A stretch of DNA of 64,000 nt from Tritrichomonas musculus (taxonomy: Eukaryota > Parabasalia > Tritrichomonadida > Tritrichomonadidae): NCBI GenBank assembly GCA_039105265.1, contig JAPFFF010000016.1, positions 1,178,001-1,242,000 of the forward strand, in the 5' to 3' direction. Of the stretch, positions 40,329-48,367 are shown one piece after another (the stretch's first letter is position 1; each line of letters starts with the position of its first letter). Position numbers and translations under genes: made by a program. Below the pieces are notes generated by a model. That model ran no database searches and was not told the origin of the DNA. It saw nothing but the letters and a program-made list of their open reading frames with translations.

Positions 40329-41643
40329 ATAATCATACAAAAAGTTCAAAATATTCAGAGCATTTAATTTTTAACAAGAAATAAAAATTAAATGAATCAT
40401 CTCCCCCACAAAAAATAAATATACCATAAAGTTATGAAAATCAGATTATTATCACTCAAGGTCAAAATAATTTAAAAATATATACAATTTAATAATTATT
40501 GAGCAAGTTAAGGGTAAAGATTTGCTTTTCTTTTTTTTGAAATCTTTTAATTTATTCTATGTGCTGCTTGAATGAATTGTATGATCATTGAATTTATTTC
40601 TATGTAAATTCAATCTTTTCTGAGGGGCATTCAAATGTACAGAAAAAAAAGAGCTCCACAGAGCTATCAAATCAATTTTTGTACAAAAAAGCATTACAAC
40701 GTAATGTAAAATATTCTGAATTTTGGATATATAACAAAAAATGGTCCAAATTATGAAAAAAATAACAAATGAAAATTTCATAATCCAAAAAATATCAAGA
40801 AAACATTTTTTTACTAAAAAAAGTGCATATTTCTAATTTTAAACATATATACAAGGGGAATCATTCGTTTTTATCATATTTAATTTGAAGCAGACTGAAT
40901 TACAATGCTTTTTTTTCTTCAATTTCAAAAAAATATTTTTTTTACTTACTTCTATTGATATTGGTTGATATATATTTTTTACACGAATATTTTAGATTGA
41001 TATTCGATATTCATTAAGAAAAATATTTGTTTTAAAATGCAATAAAATTATTTGAAAATTTTATCATGAAAATTTTGATGTTAGCAAGTCGGTTCTTCTC
41101 GAATAGGAAACTTTTTGGATTTGTACTAGGAAAATATAATTAACAGCAGTTATTATAATAAAATGGCCCATTAAAAATTAGAAAATTCGAATCATGGAGA
41201 CAATTGAATATTGATATTTCTGTGATTTTTTGATTTGATGGATTTTTCCTATTATATTTTATGTAGTATTTGATATATACATAAAATTAAGGAATCTAAT
41301 TGCGTGTAAAATGAAAAATTGGCACTTTCAAATAAGTTTGTTTTTGAAAATATTGAAAGGGTTGAAAAGTTGAATAAAATCAAAAAAAATATTTATCATA
41401 TCTTATTATTAAAAAAGCATAAATTATTATAATTTTTATATTAATTTATATATAATAATATATATATATATATATATTATTTATTAAATATTAATAATAT
41501 AATGAATATGAAAATAAATATTCTTTTTTTAAGTTAACTTAAAAATTCAATGGAGATAAAAAAATTTGAATGAATGCTTTTTCGTTTTTTTATTCAAAAT
41601 TATGAGATAAAAAATGTTTTTATCTCAATAAATTTATCATAAT
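40329..41643. other. AT-rich spacer
   Basis: No gene is supported; the 74-codon minus frame at 40557-40781 has no domain and mixed composition. A (TA)n tract lies at about 41456-41476. Confidence 0.5.
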
Positions 41644-42240
41644 TTATATATATATAATATCAGCTAATACTTTTGGCAAGTGATTCATTTGGCAAAATTT
41701 CGATGGTTCAATCGTTTCTCCATTCACCGCATGAATTATCTTGGCAAGTGATTCTTGTACTTTAGAAAGTTCTTCTTTTACTTTAGGAAGTTTTAAAAGT
41801 TTAGATTTAGTGTCTTCTGAACTTTGTTCTTCACTTCCTTCTGGTAACGTTGATCTAACTGCTTCACTCAGTTCTCGATCTTTCTCTGCTTTAGAAATCA
41901 TTTTGTTAAGCTGGTTTGCATCTGATGCATCAACATCTCCAACATTCACCGCTTTCATTAATTTAGCAAGTTCTTCTTTAACTTTAGGTAATTCTAAAAG
42001 TTTAGATTTAGTGTCTTCTGAATTAACTTCTTCTCCTTCGGAAAGTGTCGATTTAACTGCATCATTCAATTATTTGTCTTTCGATGCTTTAGAAATGATT
42101 AAATTAAGTTGTTATTCACTGACTTCAGAAACTTTCGATGGTTCAACTGTTTCTCCATTCACTGCATTCATTACCTTGGCAAGTGATTCTTGCACTTTAG
42201 AAAGTTCTTCTTGCACTTTAGGAAGTTCTGAAAGTTCAGA
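41644..42240 (-). pseudogene. Tandem coiled-coil repeat gene fragment, broken
   Basis: On the minus strand about 2.5 copies of a unit of roughly 70 residues: LPKVKEELAKLMKAVNVGD, ISKAEKDRELSEAVRSTLPE, GSEEQSSEDTKSKLLKLPKV. The longest open stretch is 41644-42069 (141 codons). Upstream the same frame continues with the same repeat (LPKVQEELSKVQESLAKVMN) but with two in-frame stops at about 42067-42072 and 42109-42114. The charged heptads predict a coiled coil. Both gene ends seem missing: at about 42240 the repeat gives way abruptly to an unrelated plus-strand reading frame. GC content is higher than around it. Function unknown. Confidence 0.65.
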
Positions 42241-42807
42241 CTATCATTCGATCCAGTTTTTAAACTGGAGCCGTATTTGAATGGAGTGAACTCCCTAAAA
42301 AGATGCAGCTTAGAAGAAATTAAAAAAATTTTAGTTGTTGGTAACAGTAGTTTCTTAGCTACTGAAAGCAACGATAGGACAGTTCGATTTTGGATTACTT
42401 CATTAGAGTCTAAAGGCGAAGGTGAAACAATTTTAGGATATTTGGGATTCTTTAGCGATGTAAACCACTCAAAAATTAAAAATCATTCTAATACAGGCTC
42501 GGACGTATTCGATTTACAGAACTCTTTAAAAAAGGATCCATTTAATATCGATATGAAGCATTTTCAGAGCAATAATACTAATACAAACTCTTACTCGAAG
42601 CTCAGAGAAAGGTCATATGGAAAAAATGAAAATAATTTAAAAAATCATTCAATTCATTTAAATGAGATTATAAATGAACCGCAAAAACAGACACAAATTA
42701 TAAATAGCGAAGAAAATGATATCATAAACGAGAACGTAAAGGAAAACAGTGGAATTGCAATTAATAATAATAGTAATGAAAACGCCTTCATTTTTGTCTC
42801 TCTTTGA
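42241..42807 (+). CDS. WD40-like fragment with Asn-rich tail, hypothetical
   Basis: The frame is open from about 42232; the first ATG is 42277. The N-terminal part has SFDPVFKLEPYLNGV and KILVVGNSSFLATESNDRTV followed by RFW, which looks like the end of a WD40 blade (a D-R-T-V-R-F-W run). The rest (about residues 60-176) is Asn/Ser/Lys/Glu-rich and probably disordered. The piece starts where the coiled-coil repeat fragment ends and ends within an inverted repeat shared with the vWA gene, so it is probably a displaced gene fragment and not a working gene. The WD40 call is tentative. Confidence 0.4.
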   Translation, partial: LSFDPVFKLEPYLNGVNSLKRCSLEEIKKILVVGNSSFLATESNDRTVRFWITSLESKGEGETILGYLGFFSDVNHSKIKNHSNTGSDVFDLQNSLKKDPFNIDMKHFQSNNTNTNSYSKLRERSYGKNENNLKNHSIHLNEIINEPQKQTQIINSEENDIINENVKENSGIAINNNSNENAFIFVSL

Positions 42808-42830
42808 TGTTAATGAAGGCGTTTTCATTA
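42773..42830. repeat. 17-bp inverted repeat at convergent gene ends
   Basis: TAATGAAAACGCCTTCA (left) and TGAAGGCGTTTTCATTA (right) are perfect inverse copies with a spacer of about 20 bp. The two convergent frames overlap here and both encode Asn-Glu-Asn-Ala-Phe from the arms. It could form a strong hairpin in either transcript. Confidence 0.75.
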
Positions 42831-43709
42831 ATGAGATGAATTCCTTTAATTGCATCATTCACATGAAATGAAACTCCACAAGTCAAATGTGACAAGGCTG
42901 CCAATTGCTTGTTTTGTCTTTTTTGACTTAAAATGATACTGTCAACGATTATTTGATTCTGAAAATATTTCTTTACAATATCAAAATATGATGATTTGCT
43001 CATATCAAAGCTTATATTATCAGAAATAACAATGACTCTTTTGATTGCATTAGGAAACTTTGGCTTGCCATTTGAATCAATCGTGAATTTTTGAATCTCA
43101 TCACAAGCAATCGAAAGCGAATCACAAATGTATGAAACCGTTTTTGTAGTTATTCTATTCATTACTTTTCTTTCAAATTCAGAGATTAAAGGAGTGAATT
43201 GACACAGAAAATCAGTGCTGTTACTGAATGTCATCAGACCAAATAAGCTTGGAATCTTGTAACCGTAAATTTTGTCAACAATTTCAGTCATATATTGTGT
43301 TGAAATTGAAAGGCGAGAAAATTCTTTTTTATCATCATCACCGATATTGTCTTTTAATGGTCTTGTCATTGATCCTGAAACATCAAGGCAGAACAAGATG
43401 ACTCTAATTATGCTTGGGCCTGTTATGAAACGAGCTGGAAATGGAGGAATCGGAGTGAATGAGATGATCCCTTCATTAAATTGCAAAGTTTTCAGATCGA
43501 ATTTTTCTGTCTTACAGAAATCAAATTCATCGCCAAAGCTGTTGAAAAAAAGCGATATTTATTTTTTTTTCAGGTAAACCTCTTATATCTCCACGATTTT
43601 TGTCAGATATTTGTAAAACTTTTTTAGGGGAAATTAGATAAGATTCCATCACGAAAAAAAAAAATTTGGCCAATAATCCTTTCAATTTTTTTTGTATTAA
43701 TTTTGGCAT
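42788..43709 (-). pseudogene. von Willebrand factor A domain protein gene, frameshifted
   Basis: The main frame (42788-43486) encodes a vWA domain with the MIDAS motif CLDVSGSM, a helix PLKDNIGDDDKKEFSRLSIS, VSYICDSLSIACDEIQKF, and IKRVIVISDNIS for the second metal-site strand. vWA domains bind partners through a divalent metal. The N-terminal part (SYLISPKKVLQISDKNRGDI, about 43645-43590) is in another frame. The linking sequence (GDEFDFCKTEKFDLKTLQFN) lies in the main frame, so there is one frameshift near 43545-43571, next to an 11-base T run. Homopolymer error is possible. Trichomonad vWA proteins of this type are usually longer, so the C-terminus, which ends in the inverted repeat, may be cut. 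Confidence 0.72.
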
Positions 43710-43809
43710 TATCTTAAGAAAAAATTCACAATTTTTAAAAATAATAAAATAAGAAACGAATATTCAATATAAATATTTATAAAAATATTTTATGTTTAAT
43801 AAAAAATAT

Positions 43810-46461
43810 TTAAATTAAATTTATTTTAGTATTTTTTGCAATACCTAAAGTAATTATATTTATATTTGAAGGGATAGTAATTTTCCCAAGTGATATGCAT
43901 CCTTTAAAAGCAAATTGACCAATTGATTTAACAGAAAAAGGAATTGTTATTTCTTTTAATGATGAGCAATTATAAAAGGCCCCTTCTTTAATTGTAACCA
44001 CAGATGTAGGAATTACTACATTTATCAATGAAGTACAATCAGCGAAAAACATTGAATTTATTTCATTCAATGAATCAGGTAATGTTACATATTGTAAAGA
44101 AGAGCATCCTCTAACTACTGATGAATTTATTGTTGTTACTGAAGAAGGAATCACCAATTCTTTTAAAGAAGTACAATATCCAAAAGCAAAAAATCCTATT
44201 TTTGTCACAGATGAAGGAATTGATATTTGCGACAATGATGAGCATTCATAGAAAGCATATTCGTCAATTGATTTGACAGAAGATGGTATTGTTATTGAAA
44301 TTAATGATTTGCAACAGCTGAAAGAATTGCTTTTTAATGATGTTACTGAAGGCGGGATTACAATTTGAGTTAATGATTTGCATTCATTAAAAGCGAATTC
44401 ATCGATTGATGTAATCGATGAAGGAATTGGTATTTCTTTTAATGATTCGCATTTTTGAAATGTTTTTTGCTTAATTGATACTTGTGACGAAGGAATAAAT
44501 ATTTTACTGAGATATTTGCAACCTACAAAAACTGATTTTCCATATTCTGTAATAGAAGATGGCAATTCAATGTTCTCCAATGACGAACACTCAGCAAAGG
44601 CATTATCACCAAGAAAAGTAACTGAAGAAGGAATCATAACTTGTATCAGTGATGAACAACCATTGAAAGTACTTTCATTTATTGAAGTTACTCCTGACGG
44701 AATTCGAATTCTCTTCAATGATTTGCAATCCATAAAGGCGCCTGATTCAATTGAAGTTATTGAACTAGAAAGACTTATTTGTTTCAATGAGGAACATCCT
44801 TTAAAAGTATTTTTTTTAATAATTTGAATTGGTGAATTGATTTCTATTTCTAGTAATGATGTGCACTTTTGAAACGCGCCTGATCCTATCGAAATTAATG
44901 ATGAAGGTAAAGCTATTTTTTCAAGAGATGAACAATCTTTGAAAGCTTCATCTTTGATTGTTGTAACTGAAATCGGCATTAAAACTTGTTTCAAAGATGA
45001 ACATCCATCAAAAGTGTTCTCATTGATAGATGTCACTGATTGTGGAATCGTGATTTGCTTAATAAAAGAGCACTTTTTAAAGGCACATGATCCAATATAT
45101 GATACAGAACTTGGCATTATTATATTGGTAAGCAGTGAACAGCCTTCAAAAGAAGAAGAACCAATTCGTGTTATGAAATTAGGAATACAAATTTCAACCA
45201 ATTTAGAGCAATTTTTGAGGCAATTATCACCAATCTCTATTTCTGGCTGACTTAATAATAAATTAAAGACGTCATTGTATTTCTTTCTTGCTGCAAGATT
45301 CAAAGGTGTAATATGATAAAAATTATTTGATAGAAATTTTATGAAATCAGAATCATTTAGAATTATTTGACTATTTATTTGTATCTTTTTTGTTTTGATG
45401 AAATTATCAACAAGATTGAAATAATCATATTTGCAAGCATAGAAAAAAACAAACTTGTTGTCGAGCTTATCTGGAATGAATGCAAAGTTATAATAATGAA
45501 AGGCAAACGAAATGGAATTGTTTTCAAAATTAGTTTTCAAATTTTTTGATTCGATTTTTTCATTCAACAAATTATTATTTATATAATTTGCAACATCATT
45601 GTGATGACATTTAATTGATTCTTTAAGGCATTCTTCAAAAGATTTGTCATCAGGTACTACATTTTTATCTTTAAGAATACTTAATATTTCAGCATTTCTT
45701 CCATGGATTGCATAGAGCCATAATGAAGGATTCAAAGGAACTTTATTCATAGACAAATATTTGAAAATTTGTGCAGCTCCAAAAAACGCTGCATATTCAA
45801 TTAATGTAGGTTGTTTTTTTAGCAAATATAGATTTGTTTCATATATTGATGGTGGTATTTTGTTTGTGATTTGAACATTGTTTCGCTTAACAAAAATTAT
45901 GAAATCTTCAATTAAATCATTTCGAATCAAATGACAAATATATTTTTCATTTTGGCCTAATTTTCTCTTTTCTTCATGATTCTCTTGAGAATAAATTGAA
46001 AGTTCTCTAATTATTGGCCTTTTAACGAAAGGATTCAATTCTGGATAAAAATATTGAAGATAATTCTTTTTCTTTAATTTGTGATACGATATTAACGAAT
46101 CCAATAGGTTATTATCAATTTTCAGGATTTTTTCCTGAATTAGAAATAATATAATTTGTTTGTTTCTCTTGAATTTATAAAATAATTCTTGGTTTGTAAA
46201 ATTTTGTCTGATAGGATCTTTAAGAATTAAAAATACTTTTTTGATTTTTTCATAAAAATTATTTTGTGTATGATGGTTATTAGCTATACTTAAAAGAATG
46301 GATAAGAATAACTTCAAATCATGTCTATTTTCTTTGATTTTTTTTTCATCTAATGAAATCAACAAATTCTCAAAATTTTCTTCATCATCCTCATTATCAA
46401 GAAATCCTACGAGTTCTTGATATATCTTTTTCATTTCCTCGATATTTTCATCTAAATTCAT
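43810..46461 (-). CDS. DUF3447/ankyrin-BspA LRR protein, intact
   Basis: 883 residues, one frame. About 1-330 are the DUF3447 helical region with ankyrin-like repeats: TLIEYAAFFGAAQIFKYL, then PSLWLYAIHGRNAEILSIL, then ESIKCHHNDVANYI. ITPLNLAARKKYNDVFNLLL (about 378-397) is a typical ankyrin unit. From about 405 to the end there are about 20 BspA LRRs (IPSSVTSIxxxAFxxCSSL). There is no signal peptide or membrane helix, so it is predicted cytosolic, which distinguishes it from secreted BspA-like proteins. It is the intact counterpart of the broken gene at 14047-16281. Its repeats are more diverged at DNA level than those of that gene. Confidence 0.9.
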   Translation of the reverse strand: MNLDENIEEMKKIYQELVGFLDNEDDEENFENLLISLDEKKIKENRHDLKLFLSILLSIANNHHTQNNFYEKIKKVFLILKDPIRQNFTNQELFYKFKRNKQIILFLIQEKILKIDNNLLDSLISYHKLKKKNYLQYFYPELNPFVKRPIIRELSIYSQENHEEKRKLGQNEKYICHLIRNDLIEDFIIFVKRNNVQITNKIPPSIYETNLYLLKKQPTLIEYAAFFGAAQIFKYLSMNKVPLNPSLWLYAIHGRNAEILSILKDKNVVPDDKSFEECLKESIKCHHNDVANYINNNLLNEKIESKNLKTNFENNSISFAFHYYNFAFIPDKLDNKFVFFYACKYDYFNLVDNFIKTKKIQINSQIILNDSDFIKFLSNNFYHITPLNLAARKKYNDVFNLLLSQPEIEIGDNCLKNCSKLVEICIPNFITRIGSSSFEGCSLLTNIIMPSSVSYIGSCAFKKCSFIKQITIPQSVTSINENTFDGCSSLKQVLMPISVTTIKDEAFKDCSSLEKIALPSSLISIGSGAFQKCTSLLEIEINSPIQIIKKNTFKGCSSLKQISLSSSITSIESGAFMDCKSLKRIRIPSGVTSINESTFNGCSSLIQVMIPSSVTFLGDNAFAECSSLENIELPSSITEYGKSVFVGCKYLSKIFIPSSQVSIKQKTFQKCESLKEIPIPSSITSIDEFAFNECKSLTQIVIPPSVTSLKSNSFSCCKSLISITIPSSVKSIDEYAFYECSSLSQISIPSSVTKIGFFAFGYCTSLKELVIPSSVTTINSSVVRGCSSLQYVTLPDSLNEINSMFFADCTSLINVVIPTSVVTIKEGAFYNCSSLKEITIPFSVKSIGQFAFKGCISLGKITIPSNINIITLGIAKNTKINLI

Positions 46462-47079
46462 TCTTGATTACAAAAAAATTTTTGTCACAGAAAGTTTAGA
46501 AAATATTTTATTGAAAGATGCCTGATTTTTATTGAAAATAATAATTTTTAATTCAATTTAGATGTAGTTATAAAATAATTATATGCAGAAAGTATTGCCC
46601 AGTTTTTTAGTTAATGCTTTCATCATTAGTTTTCATAAAAAAAAAAAAAAAAAAAAATTAAAAAAATGCATCGCCCGGGAATCGGACCCGGACCCCCACC
46701 TTGACCAGCGATGCTTATGTTATTCAAAATTATAATATTTATTTACTGTAATATCAAAGTAAATAGAAAACAATTTCATGTTTTTTATATAACCTTGACT
46801 TTTTGCTTTCCTTCACTGACAATGTTCATGCTAATATTCGCACACCAATTCAGAACAATCACAATTTTATTCTAAACAAGATCAGTCATACTAATTTGAT
46901 GGTTAAAATCAACCGAAAATAACAATTCTGGCGTTTATACAAAAAAAGACTGTTAAGACAAAATTATGAAACAGGTCACAACAAATTCACAGATAATAAA
47001 AAGAACTTGTTTCTAAGGTCTACTCACTTGATTGTTCTTTAATTTTGGCTCTTGGTTGGTGATGCAAGTATGAAACTGA
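46462..47079. other. Spacer with a tRNA-like sequence and an A/T run
   Basis: No protein gene. It contains a run of about 20 A near 46637 and the tRNA-Gly-like sequence at 46668-46714. Confidence 0.5.
46668..46714 (-). ncRNA. tRNA-Gly-like 47-mer without an anticodon arm
   Basis: On the minus strand, acceptor GCATCGC pairs perfectly with GCGATGC. Between them are a D-arm-like TGGTCAAGGTGGGGGT and a complete T arm CCGGG-TCCGATT-CCCGG. The acceptor and T arm resemble eukaryotic tRNA-Gly (a GCATCG start and CCCGG-type T stem). No anticodon stem-loop is present: the total is 47 nt, not about 72. A long T-rich stretch follows on that strand, so Pol III could terminate there. It is either a tRNA pseudogene with an exact internal deletion or a tRNA-derived small RNA gene. 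Confidence 0.7.
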
Positions 47080-48147
47080 TTACAACAGTATTAAAAAAGA
47101 AATAGACGATGTTAAAAATAATATTAAAAAGAAGAAATTTTTATTTTGTATATAATTAAAAAATGATGCATTTATCATCCTTAATTTTTTCTTATTGAAT
47201 GAATCTGGAATTGTCAATTTCGAGGGTGAATGCCAATTTATGAAGCAACTATTCGAGATATAAACGTTTTTACCAATGATTGTAACTGATTTGAGATTTT
47301 CAGCTCCTGAAAAACAACCAACTCCAAAATTGGCATCTGATTTAACTTCAATTCTGATTTCTTCAAGCAATTTAAGATTAGAGAATTGATTGTCGCCAAT
47401 TTCAACTTTATCAGCTTGTATTGACAAGCAACGAATTGATGAACAATGTTTAAAGCAATCATTGTTGGTATTCACTTCACTTCCTTTGATTTTCACTTCA
47501 TTCAAATTCGTGGCTACAATGAAACAAGAGTTGCCAAATTGAATTGACTTGCAGGACAATTCAACAGTTTCTAAACTTCGCGTGCCAGAGAAACAGCACG
47601 AATCAAAATTCACTTGCGATTCTTGTTGTTGAAAAACGACGCTTTTGAGGTTCTTGCATTGACAAAAAGAATGCGATCCAACTTCTTTGAGCTGAAATGA
47701 AGAAGATTTTAAAGAAGTGATTTTTTGACACCTTGAAAATGAATAACTGCCAATTCGTGTCACTTCTTCTGGAACCAAAATTTCGCCTTCTACATTTGAC
47801 GGCGCAAAAAGAATTTCTAATTCAGACATTTTTTTGTAGATTAAGAATCCATCTTTATTAACAAAGAATTGATTCTTCGGATCAACATCGATTTCATTCA
47901 ATAATTTGGCATCTTTACACCATAAATCATTCAGTTTTATGAGACTTTGTGGAATGAAAACTTTTTTTACATTTGAATTCTCAAAAATTGAATTTCCAAT
48001 GACTTCTACATATGAATCAGGCGGGAAATAAAGTGACTCTATGTATGAATTAGCAAAGGCTTTATCACATTTTTCTGTGATTTTGTATTCATTTGATTCA
48101 AAAGTGATTAAACTTTTGACAAAAATATGGTTACATTTTTCAAACAA
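47080..48147 (-). CDS. BspA-like LRR protein with C-terminal membrane anchor, 5' end uncertain
   Basis: 355 residues if read from the first codon after the upstream stop. No ATG opens the frame (it begins with a TTG codon), and an in-frame TGA lies just upstream, beyond which the same frame continues briefly (GKGYLKSSVY). So the gene may be 5' truncated. It has about 10 irregular BspA LRRs (VTRIGSYSFSRCQKITSLKS, then VGSHSFCQCKNLKSVVFQ). A C-terminal membrane helix (FFFLILFLTSSISFLILL) ends the protein with almost no cytoplasmic tail. That layout is known in surface-exposed trichomonad BspA proteins, which are linked to host-cell binding. No signal peptide is seen, consistent with a missing start. 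Confidence 0.72.
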   Translation of the reverse strand: MFEKCNHIFVKSLITFESNEYKITEKCDKAFANSYIESLYFPPDSYVEVIGNSIFENSNVKKVFIPQSLIKLNDLWCKDAKLLNEIDVDPKNQFFVNKDGFLIYKKMSELEILFAPSNVEGEILVPEEVTRIGSYSFSRCQKITSLKSSSFQLKEVGSHSFCQCKNLKSVVFQQQESQVNFDSCCFSGTRSLETVELSCKSIQFGNSCFIVATNLNEVKIKGSEVNTNNDCFKHCSSIRCLSIQADKVEIGDNQFSNLKLLEEIRIEVKSDANFGVGCFSGAENLKSVTIIGKNVYISNSCFINWHSPSKLTIPDSFNKKKLRMINASFFNYIQNKNFFFLILFLTSSISFLILL

Positions 48148-48367
48148 AAATCAATAAACACTAGATTTCAAATATCCTTTACCAATATTGAATATGATAT
48201 ATCAATGAAAATAAAACTTTCTATTGTTATGTTGTTAAAACTTAATATTATTAATAAAGATGAACTTAAAAAAAAAAAAAAATAACATAAAGATTTGCAA
48301 GTTATTAAAAGAAGATTCACCAACTATTTTTCAACAATTTTAATTAATAATATTAATTTTATATTTT

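Noticed and set aside
40557-40781. 74-codon minus-strand frame
   Set aside because: No domain, composition like the surrounding spacer.
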